64,000 nucleotides of DNA from Luteibacter jiangsuensis (GTDB lineage Bacteria; Pseudomonadota; Gammaproteobacteria; Xanthomonadales; Rhodanobacteraceae): NCBI RefSeq assembly GCF_030812295.1, contig NZ_JAUSSK010000001.1, forward strand, positions 868,001 to 932,000. Direction: 5' to 3'. Below are positions 37,253 to 46,277 of the stretch, in pieces (positions within the stretch are counted from its first letter, which is position 1; every line of letters starts with the position of its first letter). The notes under the pieces are model-generated. The model saw only the letters and a program-made list of their open reading frames with translations. It searched no databases and was not told the origin of the DNA. Made by a program: the position numbers and the translations under genes.

Positions 37253-39243
37253 CCGGCGTCCGTCCCTCGCTGCGCCGCCGCCCAACCGGCGAGCCCGTGC
37301 TCCACGCGCGATCGTTCGACCTGCTCTGCCTCACCATGGGCTTCGTGCTGCTGGTCCACGCCGCGCATCTGCCGTGGTGGCTGACCACCGCCCTGGGTGT
37401 CGTGCTTGTCGCCCGTTGGCAGCAACGCCGCCGCGGTGGCCGGAACGCGCCCTTCTGGATCAAGCTGCCACTCATCGGCCTGCTCCTGGCCGCGGTGATC
37501 CTGCAGAACGGCACCTTGTTCGGGCGCGAACCGGGCAGTGCGTTCGCCGTCGGCCTGCTGGTGCTCAAGCTGCTGGAGAGCGAGCACCGGCGCGATGCAC
37601 GTGTCGGCATCGCGTTCGCATGCTTCGCCTTGATGAGCGCCCTGCTCTTCGACCAGGGCCTGATCGCCAGCCTCTTCGTGAGCCTCGGCCTGGTACCGGC
37701 GCTGGCCACGTTGCGCTCGCTGGAGGAAGTGGAGCCGCAAGCGACACCGTGGTCGCGTGAGTTCACGCCTGTTCTGCTCGTGTTGCTTGCCGCCATACCG
37801 CTGTCGTTGTTCGCCTTCCTTTTCGTGCCGCGCCTCAGCACGCCGCTCTGGGGCACGCCACAGAACAGCCAGGCGATCACCGGCTTGTCGAACCGGCTGG
37901 CGCCCGGCGACATGCTCGACCTGATGACCGACGACACGCCGGCGCTGCGCGTCAGCTTCGACGGTCCGCCGCCACCGAACACCGCCCGCTATTTCCGCGC
38001 ATACACGATGCAACTGTTCGACGGCGAGGGATGGAGCCCGGGCTCGCGCAGTGCGCGGCGCCCGCCGTCGGACGCGGAATACGGCACGCGCATCGCGTAC
38101 CAGGCGTCGCTCGAACCGACCCATGACCGCGTCGTGCCGATGCTCGACCTGGCGACGATGGCGCCGCCCGACACCGTCCTGCGGCCGGACCATACGGTAT
38201 TGGCCAACCGGCGCATCGACGAGGTGCTGACGTTCTCCGCGCTGGCCGCCACCAGCTACCGGTTCGAACCGGTCCTGGACGAGGGTGTCCGCCGCGACAA
38301 CCTGCAACTGCCGATGGGTGCCGGGCCTAAGGCACGCGAGTTGGCCGCTTCCTGGGCGCAACGTCATGGCGCCGATCATGCGGCCATCGCGCGAGCCGCC
38401 CTGGCGATGTTCCATGACGGTTTTTCGTACACGCTGGCGCCTGCCCCGCTGGGCAGGGACCGGATCGACGACTTCCTGTTCCAGACGCGCGAAGGCTACT
38501 GCGAACACTTCGCCTCGGCCTTCACTTTCCTCATGCGCGCGGCAGGTATTCCCGCCCGCGTGGTCACGGGTTACCAGGGTGGCTACTGGAACACCACGGG
38601 CAGTTACCTGCTGGTACGCCGGTCGGATGCGCATGCCTGGTCGGAGGTCTGGCTGGAAGGCCGTGGCTGGGTGCGTTTCGATCCCACCGCCTCGGTCAGG
38701 CCCGAGCGCGTGCAACTGGGTGCGGCCGCGGCGGCGGCGGGGCATGGCGGCGAGGAGGGACTGTTCGACGTGCCCTGGTTGCGCAACCTGCGCGACCGCT
38801 GGGATGTCGTCAACCAATGGTGGAACCGCGGCGTTATCGGTTTCGACGCGTTACGCCAGCAGGGACTGCTGCAGCCGTTCGGTATCGCCCATGCCGAGGT
38901 CACCGATCTCGCACTGGTCTTTGCGATCGGCTGCGCCCTGCTGGTCGCCGCCGCGCTGGGCTGGGCGTTGTTCCAGCGTCGTGAAGGCGATGCACTGGAT
39001 GCGTGGATGCGACGGCTACAGCGAAAGCTTGCGAAGGCCGGCGTGTCGCGACGGGCAGGTGAAGGACCCAAGCATTTCTTCGCGCGGGCCGCACGCGCGT
39101 TGCCCGCGCAAAGAAATGCATTGGAAAGGTTGAGCGAGCTTTACTTGCGGTTGCGCTACGGGTATGACGAACCGCCGCCTGAATCGGTGAGTGAATTCGG
39201 TCGAGCGGTGAAGGAATTAAAGGCGCGCCGCGTGGTCAAATAA
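37249..39243 (+). CDS. TgpA-like membrane transglutaminase
   Basis: This 664-residue protein begins with about five membrane helices (DUF3488), has a periplasmic transglutaminase core with a complete triad Cys418, His462, Asp478 (TREGYCEHFASAF, SDAHAWSEVW, VRFDPTAS), then a helix near residues 555-580 and a C-terminal DUF4129-like tail. It resembles P. aeruginosa TgpA, an essential periplasmic transglutaminase whose substrate is unknown. The start overlaps the DUF58 stop as ATGA. Confidence 0.93.
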   Translation: MTGVRPSLRRRPTGEPVLHARSFDLLCLTMGFVLLVHAAHLPWWLTTALGVVLVARWQQRRRGGRNAPFWIKLPLIGLLLAAVILQNGTLFGREPGSAFAVGLLVLKLLESEHRRDARVGIAFACFALMSALLFDQGLIASLFVSLGLVPALATLRSLEEVEPQATPWSREFTPVLLVLLAAIPLSLFAFLFVPRLSTPLWGTPQNSQAITGLSNRLAPGDMLDLMTDDTPALRVSFDGPPPPNTARYFRAYTMQLFDGEGWSPGSRSARRPPSDAEYGTRIAYQASLEPTHDRVVPMLDLATMAPPDTVLRPDHTVLANRRIDEVLTFSALAATSYRFEPVLDEGVRRDNLQLPMGAGPKARELAASWAQRHGADHAAIARAALAMFHDGFSYTLAPAPLGRDRIDDFLFQTREGYCEHFASAFTFLMRAAGIPARVVTGYQGGYWNTTGSYLLVRRSDAHAWSEVWLEGRGWVRFDPTASVRPERVQLGAAAAAAGHGGEEGLFDVPWLRNLRDRWDVVNQWWNRGVIGFDALRQQGLLQPFGIAHAEVTDLALVFAIGCALLVAAALGWALFQRREGDALDAWMRRLQRKLAKAGVSRRAGEGPKHFFARAARALPAQRNALERLSELYLRLRYGYDEPPPESVSEFGRAVKELKARRVVK

Positions 39244-39287
39244 CAGGCATGGTATCGGCCGTGCCCGGTGCCTCCAGGAGATGTGAC

Positions 39288-39893
39288 ATGTCCATGTACA
39301 AACCGCTGGTCATCGCCGCCGCGACGCTGGCCCTTGGCGCATGCGCCACGGTGCCACAGCCGTTGCAGGGCCAGTTCAACGACGTATCCACGGCCGGCGC
39401 CCAGCAAGGCGGCGCGCCGGGCGCCAAGGTGCGCTGGGGCGGCGAGATCATCAAGACCGAGCCGGGCCCGCAGCAGACCTGCTTCTTCGTCCTGTCCGAA
39501 CCACTGGACAGCGAAGCCCGCCCGACCGCCAGCAAGACCGACAGCCAGGGCCGCTTCGTGGCCTGCCGCGATGGCTTCTACGATCCGGAGGTCTTCACCC
39601 GCGGGCGCGAGATCACCGTCACCGGCACCCTGCACGGCGCCGTCACGCAAAAGGTCGGCGACTTCGACTACGCCTACCCGCGCGTCGAGGCCGATGTCGT
39701 CTACCTGTGGCCCAAGCGCGTCCCGGTAACGCGTTACCCGCCAGGCTTCTACGACCCGTTCTGGGGTCCGGGCTGGGGTCCGGGCTGGGGCCCCTACGGC
39801 TATGGTCCGTGGGGCGACCCGTACTGGTACAGGCCGCGCACGATCATCGTGCCGCGCCCGGTCCCGCACCCGCCGCCGCCCCGCGCGCGTTGA
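39288..39893 (+). CDS. Slp-family outer membrane lipoprotein
   Basis: This 201-residue lipoprotein has a lipobox at LALGAC (Cys near residue 18). AGGAG seven bases upstream supports the ATG at 39288. The body (ACATVPQPLQGQFNDVS and RFVACRDGFYDPEVFTRGRE) fits the Slp/YeaY family of starvation-induced lipoproteins. The tail is a tandem of WGPG units ending in a Pro-Arg-rich stretch, not seen in E. coli Slp. Confidence 0.88.
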   Translation: MSMYKPLVIAAATLALGACATVPQPLQGQFNDVSTAGAQQGGAPGAKVRWGGEIIKTEPGPQQTCFFVLSEPLDSEARPTASKTDSQGRFVACRDGFYDPEVFTRGREITVTGTLHGAVTQKVGDFDYAYPRVEADVVYLWPKRVPVTRYPPGFYDPFWGPGWGPGWGPYGYGPWGDPYWYRPRTIIVPRPVPHPPPPRAR

Positions 39894-39901
39894 CGGTCGA
39901 A

Positions 39902-39933
39902 ACGAAGAAGCCGGCGAAAGCCGGCTTCTTCGT
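39902..39933. terminator. Bidirectional terminator between slp and HIT
   Basis: A perfect 14-bp stem (arms 39902-39915 and 39920-39933) with a GAAA loop lies nine bases after the slp stop. The tract TTCTTCGTCTCT on the plus strand is only moderately T-rich. Confidence 0.7.
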
Positions 39934-39938
39934 CTCTG

Positions 39939-40020
39939 GTGGGAGCCGACCCTGTCGGCGATGGGTACTTGCCTCACCCTGGCCCGCTGCCGCGGGATCG
40001 CCGACAAGGTCGGCTCCCAC
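39939..40020. repeat. REP/BIME element, copy C, inverted
   Basis: An 82-bp element related to 5523-5604 but in the opposite orientation, as shown by the central hairpin (CCCGCTGCCGCGGG) lying on the right. One mismatch (CCCTG for CCTTG) interrupts the arm symmetry. It sits at the convergent 3' ends of slp and the HIT gene. Confidence 0.85.
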
Positions 40021-40052
40021 ACAAAGGTTGGCTCCCACACAAAGGCCGGCTC
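40021..40052. repeat. Tandem reiteration of the REP tail
   Basis: The end of copy C (AAGGTCGGCTCCCACAC) is followed by two degenerate direct copies, AAGGTTGGCTCCCACAC and AAGGCCGGCTCACA. This looks like slippage or partial duplication of one REP arm. Confidence 0.65.
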
Positions 40053-40068
40053 ACAGGCCTCCCTTCGC

Positions 40069-40413
40069 TCAGCCCGGTGGCCAGGTCATCTGCCGGCCCG
40101 CGAGCAGGTGCACGTGGATGTGGAACACCGTTTGCCCACCGTGCGTGTTGGTATTGATCACGGTGCGATAACCGTTTTCCGCCAGACCCTGCGCACGCGC
40201 ATACGCAGCAGCCGCCAGCAGCAGCTTGCCGAGCAGTTCGGCATCGGCTGGCGTGGCATCGTCGAGCGTGGCGATCGCGCGCTTGGGGATGAACAGCACG
40301 TGCACGGGCGCCTGCGGATTGAGGTCGCGGAACCCGAGCACGTCGTCGTCCTCGTAGACGATATCGGCGGGAATTTCGCGGCGGACGATCTTGGCGAAGA
40401 TGGTGTCGGACAT
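40069..40413 (-). CDS. HIT-family nucleotide hydrolase (HinT type)
   Basis: The 114-residue protein has the histidine triad His98, His100, His102 (FHIHVHLL), with FAKIVRREIPADIVYEDD at the N-terminus typical of HinT. HinT enzymes hydrolyse purine phosphoramidates and aminoacyl-adenylates. The start at 40413 is set by family length; upstream open frame overlaps recR. The recR gene lies 20 bp upstream in the same direction. Confidence 0.93.
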   Translation of the reverse strand: MSDTIFAKIVRREIPADIVYEDDDVLGFRDLNPQAPVHVLFIPKRAIATLDDATPADAELLGKLLLAAAAYARAQGLAENGYRTVINTNTHGGQTVFHIHVHLLAGRQMTWPPG

Positions 40414-40433
40414 GCGTCGTTTTTCCTTGGGAG

Positions 40434-41036
40434 TCAGCCGAGCGATTGACGGCTGCCGAATGCGTGGGCCAGCGTGCCACGGTCGACGAACTCCAGTTCG
40501 CCGCCCAGGGGCACCCCATGGGCCAGCCGCGTGGCGCGGATACCCGCGGCCTTCGCCAACTGGCCGATGTAGTGCGCGGTGGCCTCGCCTTCGACGGTGG
40601 GATTCGTGGCGATGATCATCTCGTCGACCTCGCCCTCGCCAAGGCGCTCGGCCAGCAGGGGCAAGCCCAGTTCGTCCGGGCCGAGGCCGTCCAGCGGCGA
40701 CAGCCTTCCGAGCAGCACGAAGTAATGGCCGCGATAGCCCGTGGCCTGTTCGATCGCGGCGAGATCGGAAGGCGATTCCACCACGCAGAGCACCTGCTTG
40801 TCGCGGCTGGCACTCGCGCATAGCGAACACACCGGGGTTTCGCTGAAATTGCGGCAACGCGTGCAGTTGCCCACGTCGCGCATCGCCGATTCCAGTGCCG
40901 AGGCCAGGCGCAGTCCGCCCTGCCGCTCGCGTTCGAGCAGGTGGAAAGCCATGCGCTGTGCGCTTTTCGCGCCGACGCCCGGCAGGCAACGCAGGGCGTC
41001 GATCAACTCGCCAAGCAGGCGGGAACCGTTACTCAT
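40434..41036 (-). CDS. recR: Recombination mediator RecR
   Basis: The 200-residue protein acts with RecF and RecO to load RecA at gaps. The helix-hairpin-helix [20 protein letters not shown], the zinc finger Cys58/61/70/73 and the Toprim segment [15 protein letters not shown] are present. It forms the conserved dnaX-ybaB-recR order. Confidence 0.96.
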   Translation of the reverse strand: MSNGSRLLGELIDALRCLPGVGAKSAQRMAFHLLERERQGGLRLASALESAMRDVGNCTRCRNFSETPVCSLCASASRDKQVLCVVESPSDLAAIEQATGYRGHYFVLLGRLSPLDGLGPDELGLPLLAERLGEGEVDEMIIATNPTVEGEATAHYIGQLAKAAGIRATRLAHGVPLGGELEFVDRGTLAHAFGSRQSLG

Positions 41037-41054
41037 GGTCTCGGCGGCGATCCG

Positions 41055-41378
41055 TCAGAACGGCATCTTGAAGCCGGGCGGCAGGTTGAGCCCGGCGGTG
41101 ACGCCGCCGAGGCGGTTGCGGCTGAGTTCGGCGATCTTGTTCACCGCGTCGTTGACCGCCGCGGCGACCAGGTCCTCGGCCATTTCCGGATCGTCGGCGA
41201 AGGCCTGGCGATCGATGTGCACGGAACGTACCTCGTGGCCGCCGGTCATCGTCACGGTGACCAGGCCGCCACCGGCGCTGCCGGTGATTTCCGTCTTGGC
41301 GAGTTCGTCCTGCGCGCGCTTCATTTCGTCCTGCATGCGCTGGGCTTGCTGCATCAGTTGACCGATTTGACCTTTCAC
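41055..41378 (-). CDS. ybaB: YbaB/EbfC nucleoid-associated protein
   Basis: This 107-residue DNA-binding protein has the family pattern MKGQIGQLMQQAQRMQDEM, VTMTGGHEVRSVHID and the C-terminal LNLPPGFKMPF. It forms a small dimeric nucleoid protein. It overlaps dnaX by four bases (ATGA) and lies 18 bp before recR. Confidence 0.95.
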   Translation of the reverse strand: MKGQIGQLMQQAQRMQDEMKRAQDELAKTEITGSAGGGLVTVTMTGGHEVRSVHIDRQAFADDPEMAEDLVAAAVNDAVNKIAELSRNRLGGVTAGLNLPPGFKMPF

Positions 41379-43033
41379 GTTCCTGGCTCCACGGGTTTGA
41401 TCGATTGCGGGATGACGCGCGCGTCGAATTCGCGCTTGAGTGTCTGTACGAGCGGGTCGGCCTCCATCGAGGCTTCCGCGTTGGCCTGTGCCTCGCTGAG
41501 CGCCTGCGCCCGGCGCTCGGCCGGCGTGCCGAGGTTGCCGTGGTCGGCCACGAAGCGGAAGCGAACGCGGCGGCCGAGTGCCTGCGAGACCTTTTCTTCC
41601 ATCTGGCTGGTGAGCGGTTCCACCGCCAGGTGCATGTGCGGGGGCATCAAGGCCAGCACCATGCTTTCGCCGTCCACGGCGCGCAACGAGCAGTTCTGAG
41701 CCAGCTGGCCGATCGGTCCACGCAGGTTGGCGCGTTCGACGACCTCGTGCCAGTCCGGGAGACCGTTGGCGTCGACGGTGACCGGGCGCTGCGGCGCGGG
41801 CGGCGCGGCAGCGGGAACCGGGGCGGGTGCCGCAGCCGCGGCGGGCGGACGAGATGCCGGAGCGGACGCCGCCGGACGCGGCGGTGCCGCCGGCGGTTGA
41901 GCGGCGGGCGACGGCGCGGCGGGCGCACGCATCGGCGCGGCACCCTGCCCAGGTTCGGCCGGACGGAACGCGTACATGCGCAGCAACACCATCTCGAAGC
42001 CGATACGGGCATCCGGAGCCATCGGCAGTTCGCGACGGCCGTTGGTGGCGATCTGGTAGTAGAGCTGGACGTCTTCCGGCGCCATGCGTTCGGCGAGCGA
42101 GGCCAGCCCGGTATCGCTTTCCTCGCCACGGTAGCCCGGCACCAGCTGGAGCAGCTGCACCCGGTGCAGCACGGTCGCGAGGTCGTCGAGCACGCCGGCG
42201 AAATCGGGCGAGAACGAGGCGATGCGATCCGATTCGGCCATCAGCGCCGCGCCGTCGCCGGCGGCGAGCGCCTCGAGCACGCCCAGCACCTGGCCACGCT
42301 CGACACTGCCGAGCATGGCGCGAACGTCGGCCGCGCGCAGCGCGCCGCCACCGTAGGCGATCGCCTGGTCGAGCAGCGAAAGGCCGTCACGAAGCGAACC
42401 GTCCGCGCCGTGCGCGAGTTCGCCGATGGCTTCGTCTTCGTATTCGATGCCTTCCGCGCCCAGGATGTGCCGCATCTGTCCGGAGATCTGCTCCGGCAGC
42501 AGGCGCTTGAGGTTGAACTTGAGGCAGCGCGACAACACCGTCACCGGCAGCTTCTGCGGATCGGTGGTGGCGAGCAGGAACTTCACGTGCGGCGGGGGCT
42601 CTTCCAGCGTCTTCAGCAGGGCGTTGAAGGCCGGCTTGGAAAGCATGTGCACCTCGTCGACCAGGTACACCTTGAAGCGTCCACGCGACGGCGCGTACTG
42701 CGCGTTCTCGATCACCTCGCGCACGTCGTCCACGCCGGTGTTGCTGGCCGCGTCGATCTCGAGCAGGTCGACGAAGCGGCCGGCGTCCACCGCCGTGCAG
42801 ACGGCGCATTCGCCACAGGGATCGGCCGATTCACCGCGCTCGCAGTTGAGCGACTTGGCGAAGATGCGCGCGATCGTGGTCTTGCCCACGCCGCGGGTGC
42901 CGGTGAAGAGGTAGGCATGGTGCATGCGCCCGGAGTCGAGCGCGTTGGTCAGCGCGCGGACCACGTGCTCCTGCCCCACGAGTTCGGCGAACTTGCGCGG
43001 GCGCCACTTGCGTGCGAGGACCTGATAGGACAT
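41375..43033 (-). CDS. dnaX: DNA polymerase III subunit gamma/tau
   Basis: The 552-residue clamp-loader motor has Walker A GTRGVGKT (45-52), a zinc motif with Cys64, 73, 76 and 79, DEVHMLSKPAFNALLKTLEE and a long Pro/Ala-rich linker (about residues 362-415) before the tau C-terminal domain. I saw no A-rich slippery heptamer in the linker, so gamma production by frameshift is not supported. The start at 43033 has AAGG eight bases upstream. Confidence 0.95.
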   Translation of the reverse strand: MSYQVLARKWRPRKFAELVGQEHVVRALTNALDSGRMHHAYLFTGTRGVGKTTIARIFAKSLNCERGESADPCGECAVCTAVDAGRFVDLLEIDAASNTGVDDVREVIENAQYAPSRGRFKVYLVDEVHMLSKPAFNALLKTLEEPPPHVKFLLATTDPQKLPVTVLSRCLKFNLKRLLPEQISGQMRHILGAEGIEYEDEAIGELAHGADGSLRDGLSLLDQAIAYGGGALRAADVRAMLGSVERGQVLGVLEALAAGDGAALMAESDRIASFSPDFAGVLDDLATVLHRVQLLQLVPGYRGEESDTGLASLAERMAPEDVQLYYQIATNGRRELPMAPDARIGFEMVLLRMYAFRPAEPGQGAAPMRAPAAPSPAAQPPAAPPRPAASAPASRPPAAAAAPAPVPAAAPPAPQRPVTVDANGLPDWHEVVERANLRGPIGQLAQNCSLRAVDGESMVLALMPPHMHLAVEPLTSQMEEKVSQALGRRVRFRFVADHGNLGTPAERRAQALSEAQANAEASMEADPLVQTLKREFDARVIPQSIKPVEPGT

Positions 43034-43108
43034 GCGTAGTACCTTGGGACGACAATGGATTGTGCCAAGGACCGGAGGGTCGCGAAAGCTTGCCCCCGAA
43101 AAGGCGAT

Positions 43109-43212
43109 GACCCTGCCAGCCACACCCCGGCACCCGAATCGTCCGCTACCGTTGCTTCCTTCCGGACCTGGCGGAGTTTACGGACTATCGTCGCGGGGGG
43201 ACCGACAGGGCC
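43109..43212 (-). ncRNA. ffs: SRP RNA, small bacterial type (4.5S)
   Basis: The minus strand contains the conserved SRP loop AGGTCCGGAAGGAAGCA and the matching downstream GGTGCCGGGGTGTGGCTGG. The ends GGCCCTG and CAGGGTC pair to close the long hairpin. This is the 4.5S RNA that joins Ffh in targeting membrane proteins. It lies just upstream of dnaX on the same strand, a common location. Confidence 0.93.
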
Positions 43213-43445
43213 ACCATAAAGATAGTGCTTTTTCTAAAACCATTTCTCGCGATCCTTCGCGCAAGGGCGGGATTGTTCGGCCCATCCTGGGCCTCACCCC
43301 TTCGCTTCACTACGGGGCCGGCGCTACGCGCCGTCCGAATTTGTTCCAGACAAATTCGTCGAACCCGCGCGGGTTCAAATCCCGCCCCCACGCTGCGGCT
43401 TCGCTTACCGGAGCTACAACGTGTGGGATAACTCGATCTTGAAAC
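43213..43445. other. Non-coding, hairpin-dense stretch with a tRNA-like T-arm
   Basis: No gene was found. Four hairpins follow one another: GGCCCA/TGGGCC (43279-43293), GGCGC/GCGCC (43320-43332), CGAATTTG/CAAATTCG with a seven-base loop TTCCAGA (43336-43358), and GCGGG/CCCGC with loop TTCAAAT (43369-43385). The last has the form of a T-arm and the third that of an anticodon arm, but there is no proper acceptor stem or CCA. It may be a decayed tRNA or an att-like remnant. Confidence 0.45.
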
Positions 43446-43536
43446 TGGCGGAGAGGGCGGGATTCGAACCCGCGATACGCTATTAACGTATACACACTTT
43501 CCAGGCGTGCTCCTTAAACCACTCGGACACCTCTCC
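43446..43536 (-). tRNA. tRNA-Ser (GGA)
   Basis: The 91-base gene has a closed acceptor stem (GGAGAGG/CCTCTCC), discriminator G, encoded CCA, anticodon loop CTGGAAA and a long variable arm as needed for seryl-tRNA synthetase. Confidence 0.95.
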
Positions 43537-43669
43537 GCACTGGTACAACCTCTTTCCCGGCTTCCTGTCCGGCAAAGAAGCGGAAGGATAACGTCAGCGC
43601 CCCGGCGGGGCAAGCGGCGAAGGGGGTGGGAAGCGCGCTGGCGCGCGATCCGGTCGGAGCGAGACCCGA

Positions 43670-44428
43670 CTAACCTGCCGTAGGACGGGGTGGATGCGGC
43701 TCGGGCAAGGCAAGCGGCTCACCAGGTCGGGCGATCCGGTATCCGCGTGAGACGAGCGTTTCGCCGTCCGCGAAGCTGCCGTAGTGATACAACGCCATGC
43801 GTTCGCGGACCTCGGCCGGATATTCCCGTTCCAGGTCGTCCACGCCGGTGTGCGAGGGATTGCCGATCACGCCGCAATCGTGGGCGACCAGCTCACCGTT
43901 GGCCGCGTGGGTAACCAGCGCCTCGGGCACCGGGCGTGTATCGCCGGTGAAGACAAAGCTGCCACGCAACGCCAGGCCATATGAGGTGCCTTGCACGTGG
44001 TGGCGCGTGGGAAACACATCGAACCACAGGCCTTCATGCCAGAACCCGCGCGTGCACGGTACGAGATGGAAGGCCTCCCAGTAGTTCACGCCGCCCTCGG
44101 CCAGCGCGCCGGGATAATCGGCCACCCTGCCCTGCAACCAGGGCAACAGGGTGGCATGCAGGAAGACCTTGGTGCGCCCACGCAACGCCTCGTCGAACCA
44201 TAGCCGGAAGAACAGCCGCTCCATGCCCGCCACGTGGTCCATGTGCACGTGGGTGACATAGAGGGCCGGTGGTGGCGCTCCGTAGGCGTCCACGTAGCGG
44301 TCGAGTGTGTCGGGGCCGCAATCCACCAGGAGCAACGGCTGGCGGTCGCGTTCGAGCACCACCGCCGACGATCCCAGCTCGACGGCATGCGCCGCGCCCG
44401 TGCCGAGGAAACGCAGATCCCAGGTCAT
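43670..44428 (-). CDS. MBL-fold metallo-hydrolase
   Basis: The 252-residue protein has the metal motif HVHMDH (His60, His62, Asp64, His65) plus FTGDT and HDCGV further on, so both metal sites look complete. The pattern resembles RNase Z/phosphodiesterase-like or arylsulfatase-like MBL proteins; the substrate is unknown. The start at 44428 overlaps the kdkA stop as ATGA, which sets it against the longer frame and suggests a joint role in envelope metabolism. Confidence 0.85.
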   Translation of the reverse strand: MTWDLRFLGTGAAHAVELGSSAVVLERDRQPLLLVDCGPDTLDRYVDAYGAPPPALYVTHVHMDHVAGMERLFFRLWFDEALRGRTKVFLHATLLPWLQGRVADYPGALAEGGVNYWEAFHLVPCTRGFWHEGLWFDVFPTRHHVQGTSYGLALRGSFVFTGDTRPVPEALVTHAANGELVAHDCGVIGNPSHTGVDDLEREYPAEVRERMALYHYGSFADGETLVSRGYRIARPGEPLALPEPHPPRPTAG

Positions 44429-45153
44429 GCGCGCAGGCTCCGCTCGTACTGTTCGATCAAGGCCGGCCACCATTCGGCGTCGAAGGTATCGCCGGCGGCG
44501 TCGCGCGCACCCAGCTTCACCAGCGAACGTTTCAGCCGGGCGAGGTTCGCCCTCTGCCATCCGGTGGAGGGCACGCGCAGGCGGCCGCGGTCGAAGTCGA
44601 TCAGGAAGAGCCCGTCGCCATTGACGAGGATGTTGTGCGCGTTGAGGTCCGCATGCCAGGCGCCTTCGCGATGGAACCGGGCGATCAAGTCGCCCACCCG
44701 GCCCGCCAGCCCGGCATTGAAGGCGCCATCGGCGAGACGTTCCGCCAGCGTGGCGGCATCGGGAATGCGCAGGGTGATGAGGTCGGCCGAATAACGCAGG
44801 CCGTGGCGGACGTAGCGCGAGGCCAGGGGCGGCGGCACGGGAAGGCCGCGCCGTGCGAGTTCGGCCAGGAGACGGAATTCTCGTGCGCTGCGTGTACGCT
44901 GGGCGCCGGTGAAAAGGTAACGGTCGCCCAGGAGACGCGCCACCATGCCACCCCGGCGATAATGCCGGAGCACGGCCTCGCCGGCGGGCGTATCGATGAT
45001 CGCCACGCCGCCCCGGCCACCGGCTTGCGCGCGCAACGCACCGCGTTCTCGCCAGCGGTGGGGCAAGAACCAGTCGTCGTCGACTTGAGGTACACGGGCT
45101 GCGTCGAACAGAATCGTGCCGCCCGCCCCCTCCTCCACTCGTTGCTCTGTCAT
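44425..45153 (-). CDS. kdkA: 3-deoxy-D-manno-octulosonic acid kinase
   Basis: This 242-residue kinase of the WaaP/KdkA family phosphorylates Kdo in the inner core of lipopolysaccharide. The eukaryotic-kinase-like catalytic loop HADLNAHNILV and the metal-binding DFD in LFLIDFDRGR are present. The ATG at 45153 leaves 44 bp to the divergent GT9 gene; a GTG 69 bases earlier would overlap it. Confidence 0.88.
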   Translation of the reverse strand: MTEQRVEEGAGGTILFDAARVPQVDDDWFLPHRWRERGALRAQAGGRGGVAIIDTPAGEAVLRHYRRGGMVARLLGDRYLFTGAQRTRSAREFRLLAELARRGLPVPPPLASRYVRHGLRYSADLITLRIPDAATLAERLADGAFNAGLAGRVGDLIARFHREGAWHADLNAHNILVNGDGLFLIDFDRGRLRVPSTGWQRANLARLKRSLVKLGARDAAGDTFDAEWWPALIEQYERSLRA

Positions 45154-45197
45154 TTGCCCGGCCGCCTTCCGCGGCCACTCATCCGGTAACCCGATCC

Positions 45198-46277
45198 GTG
45201 TCCAGTCTACCAAGCCGTCCACTCCCGCCGGGAGATTCCAGCCTCTGCATCCTGCGCACCTCGGCCATCGGCGACGTGACCCACGTCGTCCCGCTGGTGC
45301 GCACGCTGCAGGCCCAGGCGCCGGCCACCCGCCTCACCTGGATCGTCGGCAAGCTCGAACGGCGCCTGGTCGGCGACCTGCCCGGCGTGGAGTTCGTCAC
45401 CTTCGACAAGGGCAAGGGGCGTGAAGGCGTGCGCGAAGTGCGGCAGGCACTGGCGGGCCGCCGGTTCGACGCCCTGCTTCACATGCAGGTGGCCCTGCGC
45501 TCCAACCTGCTCAGCCTGGCGGTGAAGGCCGACCGGCGGATCGGCTATGACCGGGCCCGTTCCAAGGACCTGCACGGGCTGTTCGTGAACGAACGGATCG
45601 AGGCGCGCACCGGTGAACACGTGCTGGATGCGATGGCGAGCTTCATCGAGCCGCTGGGCCTGAAACAGACCGAGGTGCGCTGGGACATCCCGGTGCCGGA
45701 CGATGCCCATGCGTGGGCCGCGGAACAGCTGCCGGGCGAGGCGCCGACCCTGCTGGTGAGCCCGATGTCGAGCCATACGGTGCGCAACTGGCGCGTGGAG
45801 CGCTACGCGGCGCTTATCGACCACGCCATGGCGCGCGGCATGCGCGTGGCCCTGGTGGGCGGCCCCTCCGATGCCGAACGCGGGCTGGCGGACGCGATCC
45901 TGGGCGCGGTCCGGCAGGCGCCGCTGGACCTGACCGGCAAGGACACGCTCAAGCGGTTCATGGCCCTGCTCGCCCGCAGCGCGATGATCCTCACGCCCGA
46001 TTCCGGGCCGATGCACATGGCCAACGCGGCCGGCGTGAAAGTGCTGGGGCTGCATGCCGCCAGCAACCCCCATCGCTCAGGACCGTACTCGGACCGCCGC
46101 TGGTGCGTGGACAAATACGACGCCGCCTCGCGGAAATTCCTCGGCAAGCCGGCGTCGGAAATCCCCTGGGGTACGAAGATCGAGAAAGCCGGCGTCATGG
46201 ACCTTGTCCAAGTCGACGAGATGGTGGACCGCTTCGAAGCTTGCGCCGCGCACCTCCACCTGCCGCTTGTCGGCTAG
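45198..46277 (+). CDS. Glycosyltransferase family 9 (heptosyltransferase-like)
   Basis: This 359-residue protein has the GT9 features: CILRTSAIGDVTHVVPLVRT at the N-terminus, the SPMSSHTVRNWRVERYAAL segment, and TPDSGPMHMANAAGVKVLGLH near the C-terminus. GT9 enzymes usually add heptose to the lipopolysaccharide core, which fits the neighbouring kdkA. The start is GTG 45198. The exact sugar is not determined. Confidence 0.9.
   Translation: MSSLPSRPLPPGDSSLCILRTSAIGDVTHVVPLVRTLQAQAPATRLTWIVGKLERRLVGDLPGVEFVTFDKGKGREGVREVRQALAGRRFDALLHMQVALRSNLLSLAVKADRRIGYDRARSKDLHGLFVNERIEARTGEHVLDAMASFIEPLGLKQTEVRWDIPVPDDAHAWAAEQLPGEAPTLLVSPMSSHTVRNWRVERYAALIDHAMARGMRVALVGGPSDAERGLADAILGAVRQAPLDLTGKDTLKRFMALLARSAMILTPDSGPMHMANAAGVKVLGLHAASNPHRSGPYSDRRWCVDKYDAASRKFLGKPASEIPWGTKIEKAGVMDLVQVDEMVDRFEACAAHLHLPLVG

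Noticed and set aside
41375-43033. Programmed frameshift in dnaX to make gamma
   Set aside because: No A-rich slippery heptamer or stimulatory hairpin was seen in the GC-rich linker.
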